Notes: generated from the sequence alone by a model not told the origin. A stretch of DNA of 24,639 nucleotides from Symbiodinium natans (GCA_905221605.1 CAJNDS010002160.1:604162-628800); one strand, 5' to 3'. Shown: positions 7,596 to 15,911, numbered from the stretch's first letter. Numbers and translations: made by a program.

Positions 7596-8126
7596 CAAAA
7601 CCATGAACCCTAAACCCTAAACCCTAAACCCTGAACCCTAAACACGAAACCTCAAGACGTCATAACAATGATGAGCACCAAAGACTAGCCTTATGAGCCC
7701 TTCGTGTAGAGACCTTAAACCCTAAACCCTAAACCCTAAACCCTAAACCCTAAACCCTAAACCCTAAACCCTAAACCCTAAACCCTAAACCCTGACCCTA
7801 CTAGAGAAAGAACCACCCCGCAGGGCTCCACTGGAGGGCTGGTGGCGCCGATGTTCTCTGAGAACCAGTTCACCTGGCAGGCTTGGTGGGGTTTGGGGTT
7901 TGGGGTTTAGGGCTTAGGGTTAGGGTTTAGGGTTTAGGGCTTGGGGCTTGGGGCTTGGCGCTTAGGGCTTAGGGCTTAGGGCTTAGGGTTTAGGATTAGG
8001 GATTAGGGTTTAGGGTTTAGGGCTTGCTGTAAGATGGCGCAGATGCCGTGAAGGTTGCCCCAGCTCTTTGGGTTGTAGGGTTGAGGTGAGGGTGGGATTT
8101 TGGGGGCTTAGGGTTTACTGTAGGGT
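7596..8126. repeat. CCCTAAA then TTTAGGG / GGGCTTA arrays
   Basis: C-rich 7596-7645 and 7716-7798. G-rich 7885-8030 with local GGGCTTA and GGGCTTG runs. The island 7799-7884 is open on both strands (minus VNWFSENIGATSPPVEPCG; plus GLVAPMFSENQFTWQA). Confidence 0.9.
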
Positions 8127-8141
8127 GTTAGGGACCCAAAA

Positions 8142-8254
8142 CTAGGTTGCCCAGTAACCTAGGATGAAAAAGGGTGCCCTTTTTTGCTTAAAGGGGTTTC
8201 TAAGGGAACCTAAACCTACCAAAAAGGGAATAAGGGCACTACTGGGCATCCTAG
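8142..8254. mobile_element. Hairpin element, copy 1
   Basis: This is a 113 bp imperfect hairpin. The left arm CTAGGTTGCCCAGTAAC pairs with the right end, whose complement is CTAGGATGCCCAGTAGTG. Inner arms (GTGCCCTTTTTTG against AAAAAGGGAATAAGGGCAC) also pair. It is about 95% identical to 13330-13441. No coding capacity, so it is a MITE- or introner-like element. Confidence 0.85.
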
Positions 8255-8331
8255 AAAAACACCAAACCCCCAAAGCCTACGAAAGCAGGGGGCTTGCGGC
8301 TGGAGACAGGGGTTCACAGGCTGAGGGTTCA

Positions 8332-8728
8332 GGGATTTAGGGATGTAGGGTTTAGGGTTTAGGGTTCAGGGTTTAGGGTTTAGGGTTCAGGGATTTAGGG
8401 TTTAGGGTTTAGGGTTCAGGGCTTCAGGGATTCAGGGATTTGTTGGGGGTTGTTGCGTGGGGCTTAGGTTTCGTGCCGGGTGCGTAACTCGGGTGTTTTT
8501 GGATGCTCTGGCGTAGGGGATAGGATTAGGGGGACCCTTGGGGATATAGACCCTCTGATTAAGGTCCCTGTTTAAGAGAGCCAGAAGAGGGTTAAGAAGG
8601 GGTTTAGGGTTTAGGGTTTAGGGTTTAGGGTTCAGGGTTTAGGGTTTAGGGTTTAGGGTTTAGGGTTTAGGGTTTAGGGTTTAGGGTTTAGGGTTTAGGG
8701 TTTAGGGTTTAGGGTTTAGGGTTTAGTC
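8332..8728 (+). repeat. TTTAGGG arrays
   Basis: Degenerate 8332-8430 with TTCAGGG/ATTTAGGG variants, then near-perfect 8598-8728 (~19 units). The stretch between them shows no gene. Confidence 0.95.
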
Positions 8729-8844
8729 CCCCTTATCCTACCTAGGATCTGGGTTTCGGCTCAGGGTTTTGGAGCCGAGGGGCTTTGGGCTTTGGGTTTG
8801 CTGACTCCATCGAATCCTGCAGCTTCATGCCCTCAACCCTAAGC

Positions 8845-8938
8845 CCTAAATCCTAAACCCTACACCCTGAACCCTAAACCCTAAACCCTAAACCCTAAAC
8901 CCTAAACCCTAAACCCTAAACCCTAAACCCTAAACCCT
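8845..8938 (-). repeat. CCCTAAA array
   Basis: About 13 units. The GC-rich island 8939-9060 on its right has no preferred frame. Confidence 0.95.
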
Positions 8939-9326
8939 TCATGCCTCCACGCCGACAACCACGGCGCAGGTCACACCTCGCAGACAAGTCTTGCGGCTGC
9001 GCAGCCACTCCGAACCCCTTACCTTACTTCTGAAGGCTTCTTTCACAAGAACCCAGCGCTTAGGGCTTAGAATGTAGGGTTTCAAGGTTTAGGGGGCCTC
9101 TTTCTCCTATGAAGGCTTGCAAAGGCTTATTTGGGGCCCTTACCCCCCTCCCCCCCCTCACGTGGATGCTTGTGAATGCAAAACTCAGACGCAGGTTCTC
9201 TGCGTGACGGAGCACTGTGCCGAGTGTGGCTGTTGAAGCCCCCGCAGTGCCAGCAGCGCTCGGCCGGCATTTTTGCCAGCCGCCGCATCAAAATCCACCA
9301 GGCCAGCCTGCTGTTGCCACGCCGCC

Positions 9327-9381
9327 GCGACGCAGGTGCGACGCAGGTGCGACGCAGGTGCGACGCAGGCGCGACGCAGGC
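9327..9381. repeat. 11 bp minisatellite (GCGACGCAGGT), five copies
   Basis: Five tandem copies, the last with C in place of T. Open frames across 9127-9499 on both strands are produced by this repeat and the GC-rich flanks, and are not called as genes. The following bases (9404-9517) are open on both strands: plus LEQAMDFVKAEKEGSLNDGE, minus FSIVQRALFFSFDKVHRLLQ. Confidence 0.9.
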
Positions 9382-9602
9382 GCGGACCCGCAAGTCCTTC
9401 ATGATATAGTGGGGCGCTTTGTTGGCTCTTCCTGCTGGAGCAGGCGATGGACTTTGTCAAAGCTGAAAAAGAGGGCTCGCTGAACGATGGAGAATCCATC
9501 GCGGCTTTTTCTAATTAGGGTTTAGGGTTTCTGCACTCCGAACGAATCCTGCCTGGGCAGCTTCCAGAACGAGCAGACAAGCTCGTTTTAGCCAAGATGA
9601 GG

Positions 9603-9696
9603 GACTTGGGAGTTGGATCGTTCAATACGGCCTTGGGGGAATATTGTGCTTATCCAGGGGTTGAATTCTCAGGGGGGAAAAGTATACTTCCAAGTC
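9603..9696. repeat. Short inverted repeat
   Basis: GACTTGGGAGT (9603-9613) and ACTTCCAAGTC (9686-9696) are inverted repeats with one mismatch, enclosing ~70 bp. A weak member of the same size class. Confidence 0.4.
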
Positions 9697-9714
9697 TTGC
9701 CGAACGAACGCAAG

Positions 9715-9873
9715 CCCTTAAACCCTAAACCCTAGACCCAAAATCCCCTAAACCCAAACCCTGAACCCTAACCCTAAACCCTAAACCGTAAGCCCTAAAC
9801 CCTAAACCCTAAACCCTAAACCCTAAACCCCAAACCATAAACCCTAAACCCCAAACCCTAACCCTAAACCCTA
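9715..9873 (-). repeat. CCCTAAA array
   Basis: About 20 degenerate units ending in the CA run. Confidence 0.94.
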
Positions 9874-9892
9874 ACACACACACACACACACA
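9873..9892. repeat. CA dinucleotide run
   Basis: A (CA)n of about nine units at the right end of a CCCTAAA array. Confidence 0.95.
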
Positions 9893-10113
9893 CCAAAAAC
9901 AAAACTTTGATCCTTCTTATTTCTTGTGCATGCTAGGGTTTAGGGTTTATCGTTGAGGGCTTAGGGTTTAGTTTGCAGGGGTCAGGGTTTTGGGTTTAGG
10001 GTTTAGGGCTGAGCCCTAAAAACTCCAGAAAAACGATCCCGAGATGGATGAACACTCGGGTCATGGGATTTTTACCCTTGGACCCCTAAACCCTAAACCC
10101 TAAACCCTAAATC

Positions 10114-10224
10114 AGTCTGGGGACCCCTGTTAAAGATCCTCCAAGGGAATGCAAGGGCCATATTAGGAGTACTGTATGTTAAGGCAACCTCTTAGAGGTA
10201 CATCCTCAGGGGTCCCAGTATGAC
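10114..10224. repeat. Inverted repeat element
   Basis: AGTCTGGGGACCCCTG at the left pairs with the complement of CAGGGGTCCCAGTATGACT at the right. About 110 bp, between CCCTAAA and TTTAGGG arrays. Confidence 0.55.
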
Positions 10225-10309
10225 TCCCTTGGTTTAGGGTTTCGGGTTTAGGGTTTAAGGTTTAGGGTTTAGGGTTTAGGGTTCAGGGTTGAGGGTCCTT
10301 CAGCCCTGC

Positions 10310-10502
10310 GCCCTGCAACCCTAAACCCTAAAACTCAAACCCCAAATCCCCTAAATACCCCAAAACCCAAAACCTTCAAATACCCTAAACCCTAAACTCT
10401 AAACTCTAAACCCTAACCCTAAACCCTAAACCCTAAACCCTGCAACCCTAAACCCTAAACCCTACAACCCTAAACCCTAAACCCTAAACCTAAACCCCAA
10501 AC
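10310..10502 (-). repeat. CCCTAAA array on donor side of the S1 exon
   Basis: Degenerate units. The sense-strand GTTTGGGG at its right edge supplies the S1 donor. Confidence 0.94.
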
Positions 10503-10573
10503 CTCTCCAGGGCACTGAGGACCATCATGATGATCTCGAAGAACGGGGTCTCAAGGAAGTAGCCGACCCGGCC
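10503..10573 (-). CDS. Voltage-gated cation channel, exon with S1 segment
   Basis: The minus-strand island reads GRVGYFLETPFFEIIMMVLS then ALE. A charged lead-in is followed by the hydrophobic run FFEIIMMVLSAL, as expected for S1 of a six-transmembrane voltage-gated channel in a membrane. The acceptor is CTCAAG|GGC (phase 0) and the donor GAGAG|GTTTGG leaves two bases (AG), which pair with the single A of the S2 exon to make Arg. The donor GT lies in a degenerate GTTTGGGG repeat unit. The exon has CCCTAAA on its left and TTTAGGG on its right (plus strand). S1 is short, about 13-16 residues, so an extra small exon in the 4,036 bp intron downstream cannot be excluded. Seen: frame and splice dinucleotides. 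Inferred: its place in the same gene as the next six exons. Confidence 0.75.
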
Positions 10574-10576
10574 CTT

Positions 10577-11185
10577 GAGGGGTTTAGGGTTTAGGGGGTT
10601 AGGGTTTCGGGTTTAGGGTTTAGGGTTTAGGGTTTAGGGTTTAGGGTTTAGGGTTTAGGGTTTAGGGGTTAGGGGTTAGGGGTTAGGGGTATAGGGTTTA
10701 GGGTTTAGGGTTTAGGGTTTAGGGTTTAGGGGTTTAGGGTTTAGGGTTTAGGATTTGGGGTTTAGGGTTTGGGGTTTGGGGTTTGGGGTTTAGGGTTTAG
10801 GGTTTGAGGGTTTAGGGGTAGGGTTTTTAGGGTTTAGGGTTTAGGGTTTGGGGTTTAGGATTTAGGGTTTGGGGTTTAGGGTTTAGGGTTTGGGGTTTGG
10901 GGTTTAGGGTTTAGGGGTTTAGGGTTTGGGGTTTAGGGTTTAGGGTTTGAGGGTTTGAGGGTTGGGGGTTGGGGGTTGGCAGTTTGGGGTATAGGGCTTA
11001 GGGTTTTCACAAGGGTTTTGGGTTTTGGGTTTAGAGTTCAGGGTTCGGGGTTTGAGGGCTGGGGTTTTAGGGTTTGCGGTTTGGGATTTAGGGTTTAGGG
11101 GCTTCGGGTGTAGGGGATTTAGGGTTTAGGGTTTAGGGTTTGGGGTTTAAGGGACTTTTGGGGTTTGGGGGATTTAGGGTTTAGG
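10577..11185 (+). repeat. Longest TTTAGGG-type array (about 610 bp)
   Basis: Perfect and TTTGGGG, TTAGGGG and TTGAGGG variant units are mixed, increasingly degenerate to the right. It lies on the acceptor side of the S1 exon. Confidence 0.96.
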
Positions 11186-11540
11186 GCGTTTAGACGGGAC
11201 CTTGGGGTAATGTAGGGGCTACTCAGGCATGTAGGGACTATTATATTATATATATATATACGGGAATAAGGTTCTTAAAACAATCTCCTCCGAACCCTAA
11301 ACCTTTTGGGGAACCCTAAAACCCCGCAACCTAAACCTTGAGCCCCCAGCCCTAAACCCCAAACCCCAAGCCCTAACCCCTAGACCCTAAATTCCCAAAC
11401 CCTAAAACCCCGAAAACCCGAAACCCCAATCCCTAAACCCTGAATCCCCCAAACCCAAACCCCAAACCCTAAAATGCCTTAAACCCTAAATCCCTGAACC
11501 CTACTTTCTTTCAAGAGCTTACGGCGCTTCTTCTACAACA

Positions 11541-11693
11541 GGGCACCAAAAAAGCACATAAGCAAAATTTTGGATAGGGATATCCCATATAAACCCCCCA
11601 TATAATGAAGCCCAATAAGTAGGGAGATCCCTCTACCCTGAACCCTAAACCCTAAACCCTAAACCCTATATGCTTATGTCCTTTTTGGGTCCC
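11541..11693. mobile_element. Inverted-repeat element containing a short CCCTAAA run
   Basis: The left end GGGCACCAAAAAAGCACATA and the complement of the right end GGGACCCAAAAAGGACATAA are inverted repeats. Just inside the right arm sit four CCCTAAA/CCCTGAA units (about 11636-11668). It is the second element in the window with heptamer repeat between its arms. Confidence 0.7.
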
Positions 11694-11737
11694 TAATACA
11701 AAGCTTCGGCTTCGGCCACAGCTTGCACGGCCCTGGG

Positions 11738-12110
11738 GCTTAGGGTTTAGGATTTGGTGTTTCGGGTTTAGGGTTTGGGGTTTGGGGTTTAGGGTTTAGG
11801 GTTTGGGGTTTGGGGTTTAGGGTTTAGGGTTTAGGGTTTAGGGTTCCGGGCTTAGGAACTTAAACCCCCTGAGCTCCTGAAGCTCCCGAAATTCCCCTAA
11901 GCCCCACATCCAATAGTCCTGAAAGGCTGCACTTCTCAACCCCCCACCCCCCCCGCGCAGCTTCCCTAAAAGTCCAATATAGACCTCCAAACCAAGCAGG
12001 ATTCAGGGTTCAGGGTTCAGGGTTCAGGGTTTAGGGTTTAGGGCTTAGGGCTTAGGGCTTAGGGCTTAGGGCTTAGGGCTTAGGGCTTCGGGCTTAGCGC
12101 ATAGCGTTTC
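11738..12110 (+). repeat. TTTAGGG, TTCAGGG and GGGCTTA arrays
   Basis: TTTAGGG/TTTGGGG 11738-11850, then TTCAGGG x4 and GGGCTTA x~8 at 12003-12092. Between them (11851-12000) no gene is visible. Confidence 0.94.
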
Positions 12111-12163
12111 GGCGTGAGGGTTTTGGGTTGAAGGCTTTACGTCTTAGCCTACAACCTAGATGC

Positions 12164-12472
12164 CCTAAACCCTAAACCCTAAACCCTAAACCCTAAACCC
12201 TAAACCCTAAACCCTAAACCCTAAGTCGGAAGAGAGGGCCTTGCAGGTGGCGTCGTCATGTCGAGAGCGGCGTCCCCGCCTTTTAGAGAACGAGGCTTAC
12301 AGTAGGGCTTATAGGGTTTCGGGGTTTAGGGTTTATAAGGGCTAAGGGTTTAGGGTTTAGGGTTTAGGGTCTAGGGTCTAGGGTTTAGGGTTTAGGGTTT
12401 AGGGTTTATAGGGTTTAGGGTTTAGGGTTTAGGGCTTAGGGTTTAGGGTTTAGGGCTTCGGGCTTAGGGTTT
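12164..12472. repeat. CCCTAAA then TTTAGGG arrays
   Basis: C-rich 12164-12222 and G-rich 12305-12472, bracketing a GC-rich island (12223-12304) with only weak coding readings on either strand. Confidence 0.93.
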
Positions 12473-12489
12473 TGGATGACATCTTTGCT

Positions 12490-12827
12490 GCTGCAGTCTG
12501 TGTGTAGTTCGAGCCGTTTGTGCTGTGAGTATGCGGGGAATACAAGGGAGGAGGAAGGTAATTCTTTAGGCCCCTGCCTTAAACCCCGAAACACCCAGAC
12601 GAAGCACAGTCTATAATTCACTCCAGCCCCTGTAGCGACATGGTTAGCTGTCCGCTGAGCAAGGTAACCGGCAGCGTTCTGTGGATTGAAGGCGTGAGGA
12701 GCCGCTGACATCTTCACACCAGATGCGACCACTGCACCACTCGTAGGCATCGCGGAGGAATACATGATGTGTCCCCCATTGCACTGCGCGTCGTGGAACA
12801 CCACATCGCACACCTCCACGCCACACA
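12490..12827 (-). CDS. Candidate coding island, unrecognised protein
   Basis: A ~340 bp repeat-free island between two TTTAGGG arrays keeps one long minus-strand frame. The convincing part is its first ~70 codons after CTAGCAG|G: CGVEVCDVVFHDAQCNGGH, then IMYSSAMPTSGAVVASGVKM, then SAAPHAFNPQNAAGYLAQ and a short tail ending VNY. Third positions are G/C-rich in this frame. The later part (after about 12600) reads into repeat-derived NPKP peptide, so the exon probably ends earlier, for example at TCTGG|GTGTTT near 12580. A second frame is open for ~60 codons (12644-12826). No domain is recognised. Confidence 0.4.
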
Positions 12828-12833
12828 CCTGCT

Positions 12834-13166
12834 AGGGTTTAGGGTTTAGGGTTTAGGGTTTAGGGTTTAGGGTTTAGGGTTTAGGGTTTAGGGTTTAGGG
12901 TTTAGGGTTTAGGGTTTAGGGTTTAGGGTTTAGGGTTTAGGGTTTAGGGTTTAGGGTTTAGGGTTTAGGGTTTACGCTAGCTGATGCCGAATCCGCTATG
13001 AAGCTCATCTTGTCACTAGAGAATACTAGTATCAGCCCGCTTCGGCCAGTGCCCAGGTTGCGGTGACAATAGCACCCTAAACCCTAAACCCTAAACCCTA
13101 AACCCTAAACCCTAAACCCTAAACCCTAAACCCTAAACCCTAAACCCTAAACCCTAAACCCTAAAC
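12834..13166. repeat. Perfect TTTAGGG array, island, perfect CCCTAAA array
   Basis: G-rich 12834-12975 (20 units) and C-rich 13074-13166 (13 units) face each other across a 98 bp island. The island is open on both strands: plus ADAESAMKLILSLENTSISP, minus HRNLGTGRSGLILVFSSDKM. No strand preference can be made. The stretch 13167-13329 shows no gene. Confidence 0.94.
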
Positions 13167-13329
13167 CCATCATCTCTGCCACCAAACTTTAGCTGCGAAC
13201 CCTCCTTCAACTCCAATACAAAAACTGCAGAACTGTAAAGCAAAACACCGACCTCGCAAACTGCAAAGCGCAAGCGATCCCATGCCCAAACGAACTTGAA
13301 CCCGAAGCCCAAGAAGCCTCAACCCCCAA

Positions 13330-13441
13330 CTAGGTTGCCCAGTAACCTAGGATGAAAAAGGGTGCCCCTTTTTGCTTAAAGGGGTTCTAAGGGAACCTAA
13401 ACCTACCAAAAAGGGAATATGGGTACTACTCGGCATCCTAG
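13330..13441. mobile_element. Hairpin element, copy 2
   Basis: This is the second copy of the element at 8142-8254, same orientation, differing by about four substitutions and one base deletion over 112 bp. It begins and ends CTAG. The flanks differ from those of copy 1, which supports dispersal as a unit rather than segmental duplication. Confidence 0.85.
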
Positions 13442-13692
13442 CCAAAAAACCTAAACCCTCAACCTCTAGCCTCTAACCCTAAACCCCCGAACCCTAAACT
13501 CCCCTTAACCCCTCAAACCCCGAAAGCCCCTCAAGCCCCGAAAGCCCCGAAAGCCCCGAAAGCCCCGAAACCCCAAACCCTAAACCCTAAACCCCGAAAC
13601 CCCAAATCCTAAACCCTAAGCCCCGAAACCCCAAATCCTAAACCCTAAACCCCAAACCCCAAAACAAAAGCTCGAGATCCCCAAGCCCCTAC

Positions 13693-13723
13693 GTCCAGAA
13701 AGAGACTCCAACCCCGGGTGGCC
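13693..13723 (-). CDS. Candidate micro-exon GHPGLESLSG
   Basis: A 31 bp minus-strand stretch lies between CTGAAG|GGC and GGAC|GTAGGG and reads GHPGLESLSG plus one base. CCCTAAA-type repeat lies on both sides. The splice dinucleotides are present, but the length is too small for a firm call. Confidence 0.22.
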
Positions 13724-13734
13724 CTTCAGGAACG

Positions 13735-14106
13735 TCCCTAAACCCTAAACCCTAAACCCTAAACCCTAAACCCTAAACCCTAAACCCTTCAGAAACATAT
13801 TCCTACAACATGATCCTCTTAAGCCCAACGAAGGGACACTATAGAACATGCTTAGGGGTTTAGGGTTTAGGGTTTAGGGCTAAAGGTTTAGGGTTTCTGG
13901 GTTTGGAGTTTAGGGTTTAGGGTTTAGGGTTTAGGGTTTAGGGTTTAGGGTTTAGGGTTTAGGGTTTAGGGTTTAGGGTTTAGGGTTTAGGGTTTAGGGG
14001 TGAGGGTTTAGGGTTTAGGGTTTAGGGTTTAGGGTTTAGGGTTTAGGGTTTAGGGTTTAGGGTTTAGGGTTTAGGGTTTAGGGTTTAGGGTTTAGGGTTT
14101 AGGAAC
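13735..14106. repeat. CCCTAAA then TTTAGGG arrays
   Basis: C-rich 13735-13788 and G-rich 13857-14104 (about 35 units, nearly perfect). Confidence 0.96.
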
Positions 14107-14150
14107 CTGGTCTTCGCCATCTCCCGCTTCATCCTTTCGAGGTACGCCGC
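14107..14150 (-). CDS. Candidate exon, coiled-coil-like peptide
   Basis: A 44 bp island between two TTTAGGG arrays reads AAYLERMKREMAKT plus two bases on the minus strand. The sites are textbook: acceptor TTGTCAG|GCG and donor ACCAG|GTTCC. The peptide is charged and helix-forming, typical of cytosolic coiled coil. It lies about 3.5 kb upstream (in minus sense) of the channel S1 exon, so it could belong to the channel N-terminus, but the phase (2) does not join S1 directly, so at least one exon would lie between. The plus strand also has a short open reading, NLVFAISRFILS. Confidence 0.5.
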
Positions 14151-14202
14151 CTGACAACGAAGCTCACAGCGGGGGGCTGCGGCCACGATCTAAGGAGGTC
14201 GA

Positions 14203-14622
14203 AGGTTCAGGGTTTAGGGCTTAGGGTTTAGGTTTTAGGGTTTGGGGTTTGGGGTTTAGGGTTTAGGGTTTAGGGTTTGGGGTTTGGGGTTTGGGGTTTA
14301 GGGTTTAGGGTTTAGGGTTTAGGGTTTAGGGTTTAGGGTTTAGGGTTTAGGGTGGGGTTCAGGGTTTAGGGTTTGGGGTTGGGGTTTGGGGTTTAGGGTT
14401 TAGGGTTTAGGGTTTGGGGTTTAGGGTTTATTGTTTAGGGTTTAGGGTCTAGGGTCTAAGGTCTAGGGTTTAGGGTTTAGGGTTTAGGGTTTATAGTTTA
14501 GGGTTTAGGCTTTAGGCTTTAGGCTTTAGGTTTAGGGTTTAGGGTTTAGGGTTCAGGGTTTAGGGGTTAGGGTTTCGGGTTTAGGGTTTAGGGTTTAGGG
14601 CTTAGGGGTTTAGGGTTTCGGG
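14203..14622 (+). repeat. TTTAGGG array with variant blocks
   Basis: About 420 bp with TTTGGGG, GGGTCTA and TTTAGGC blocks. Confidence 0.95.
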
Positions 14623-14626
14623 TGAC

Positions 14627-14657
14627 CTGCGCGGTCTGGGAAGTCTGCCCGCAACAC
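14627..14657 (-). CDS. Candidate micro-exon VLRADFPDRA
   Basis: A 31 bp minus-strand segment is bounded by TCTAG|GTG and CGCAG|GTCACC, and reads VLRADFPDRA plus one base. It is flanked on the plus strand by a 420 bp TTTAGGG array to the left and hairpin element 14699-14800 to the right. The splice context is good, but the peptide is too short to assign, and the plus strand is also open (GDLRGLGSLPATPREG). Confidence 0.35.
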
Positions 14658-14698
14658 CTAGAGAAGGCTGTGTGAGGCTTTTTCAAGCGTGGCAATGT

Positions 14699-14800
14699 GG
14701 GGGTTTCCGAAAATCGGGGTACCTTATTGGGGTGCTTATTACAAGGGAATCCTACTATTTGGGGGACGATATTAAGGGTCCCTTACTTTCGTAACCCCCC
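14699..14800. mobile_element. Hairpin element (MGVSENRG type), first of a pair
   Basis: The left arm GGGGGTTTCCGAAAATCGGG pairs with the right end, whose complement is GGGGGGTTACGAAAGTAAGG. Translated from TTG at 14697 (a non-ATG start) the plus strand gives MGVSENRG..., a peptide I associate with dinoflagellate gene models; that is memory of the family, not a search. It lies 70 bp from a related element. Confidence 0.65.
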
Positions 14801-14870
14801 GTGTGTTGGAGACGTCTTGGCGCACCTCCAGAGCCCGAGCCTGCGCTTCAAAACCGAAACTATGCGAGCA

Positions 14871-14960
14871 TGCGGGGGGTTCCCGCAATGCGGGGTAATA
14901 AGGATTCTCCTATTTGGTGCTACATTCGGGGTACCCCCTATTTTATCGGAAATACCCACA
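14871..14960. mobile_element. Hairpin element, second of the pair
   Basis: The left end TGCGGGGGGTTCCCGCAATG and right end (complement TGTGGGTATTTCCGATAAAA) form an imperfect hairpin, and the right arm resembles the left arm of 14699-14800. The 70 bp between the pair (14801-14870) is open on both strands: plus GDVLAHLQSPSLRFKTETMR, minus ARALEVRQDVSNTRG. Confidence 0.6.
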
Positions 14961-14962
14961 GC

Positions 14963-15077
14963 TAGAAGAACTCCGACACCAAAGCATAGACTCGGTTCTC
15001 ACGCAAGGCTCGGGTCACCTGGTGCACAAGGATCGAATGCTGTTCACTCGATCCTGCTTCGCAGCCCTGCACAAGGT
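14963..15077 (+). CDS. Candidate plus-strand exon after hairpin element
   Basis: Following ACCCACAG the plus strand reads LEELRHQSIDSVLTQGSGHL, VHKDRMLFTRSCFAALHK, then AAG|GTGCGG. The minus strand is broken by stops here. The upstream boundary coincides with the end of hairpin element 14871-14960, so that element could be a small intron on this strand. Downstream sequence (15078-15122) is CA/CG-rich and repetitive, so the long open frame beyond the donor is probably not coding. Confidence 0.38.
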
Positions 15078-15225
15078 GCGGGCGCACGCGCACGCACGGG
15101 CACGCGCACTCGCACGCACGCATGAGCCTTTAACCCTTTCAGAGATACTCAGGATGCCTTGTCTCTTGCATCCTGGGGCATTTGTAACCCCTAAACCCCA
15201 AACCCTAAACCCTAAACCCTAAAGC

Positions 15226-15307
15226 CTCAGGCTCTTGTGGCCATGTCAAGGAGTCGCGGATCTCTTTGTGGCTGAGATCAAAACTCCGGGCGAGTGGGGT
15301 CTTGGGT
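15226..15307 (-). CDS. Candidate exon, unrecognised
   Basis: The minus strand reads PKTPLARSFDLSHKEIRDSL then TWPQEPE: 27 codons after one leading base. The acceptor is TTGGCAG|A; the donor would be GAG|GC, a GC type. CCCTAAA lies on the left and TTTAGGG on the right, the same arrangement as most channel exons here. The plus strand is also open with AG|G and GT sites (CTCAG|G to AAGG|GTGC, containing VADLFVAEIKTPGEWGLG), so the strand is not certain. No family is recognised. Confidence 0.4.
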
Positions 15308-15334
15308 CTGCCAAGGGTGCAGGAAACATTCTTA

Positions 15335-15437
15335 GGGTTGAGGGTTGCGGGTTGAGGGTTGAGGGTTTAAGGTTTAGGGTTTAGGGTTTAGGGTTTAGGG
15401 TTTAGGGTTTAGGGTTTAGGGTTTAGGTTTTAGGGGT
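15335..15437 (+). repeat. TTTAGGG array
   Basis: About 14 units, starting with GGGTTGA variants. Confidence 0.95.
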
Positions 15438-15453
15438 AGCTGTGAATGAGGAG

Positions 15454-15553
15454 TTGGGATGTTCCCCCTTACACGAACAAGTCCTTAGCAGGGATTATCA
15501 CAGGAAAGGTCGTAGACCCCATTAGGGACTGTTGGAATAAGGGAAAAACCTCC
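15454..15553. mobile_element. Hairpin element (TTGGGATGTTCCCC family), copy 1
   Basis: The left arm TTGGGATGTTCCCCCTTACA and the complement of the right arm TGGGAGGTTTTTCCCTTATT pair imperfectly, continuing through AACAAGTCC/AACAGTCCC. A short open frame (15446-15637) is incidental to it. Confidence 0.65.
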
Positions 15554-15628
15554 CACATGAGGCACATCCTACCAAGTACCCCACATGCGCAACAGGAAAC
15601 ACCAAGGTGCAAGAGGAAACACAGGTAC

Positions 15629-15911
15629 AAACCCTAAACCCTAAACCCTAAACCCTAAACCCGAAACCCGAAACCCTAAACCCTAGCTAACCCTAACAGG
15701 TACCTGGGCAGACGATTTTGCTGCCTAAGCGGGCCGAAGACGCGGGGCATCTACCGGCCTTATGGTACGTCTACAGTTCTAGTCTCAGAGGGGCTCCCCT
15801 AAACCCTAAACCCTAAACCCTAAACCCTAAACCCTAAACCCTAAACCCTAAACCCTAAACCCTAAACCCTAAACCCTAAACCCTAAACCCTAAACCCTAA
15901 ACCCTAAACCC
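15629..15911 (-). repeat. Two CCCTAAA arrays
   Basis: 15629-15688, and a near-perfect 15798-15911 (16 units). The island 15695-15795 is open on both strands with splice-like ends (plus VPGQTILLPKRAEDAGHLPA; minus MPRVFGPLRQQNRLPR). The island 15912-16100 has a long plus frame without recognisable motif. Confidence 0.93.

Noticed and set aside
7825-7885. Extra channel exon between S1 and S2 (VNWFSENIGATSPPVEPCG)
   Set aside because: Phase would fit if the S1 donor moved, but the plus strand is equally open and S1-S2 joins without it. Not enough to include.
8031-8085. Minus-strand reading SWGNLHGICAILQQ in the S1-S2 intron
   Set aside because: Looks protein-like but has no good donor or acceptor and does not match S1 or S2 in the family.
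9127-9499. Overlapping open frames of 77-104 codons on both strands
   Set aside because: Produced by the 11 bp GC-rich minisatellite and flanks; arginine/alanine-rich shadows on all frames.
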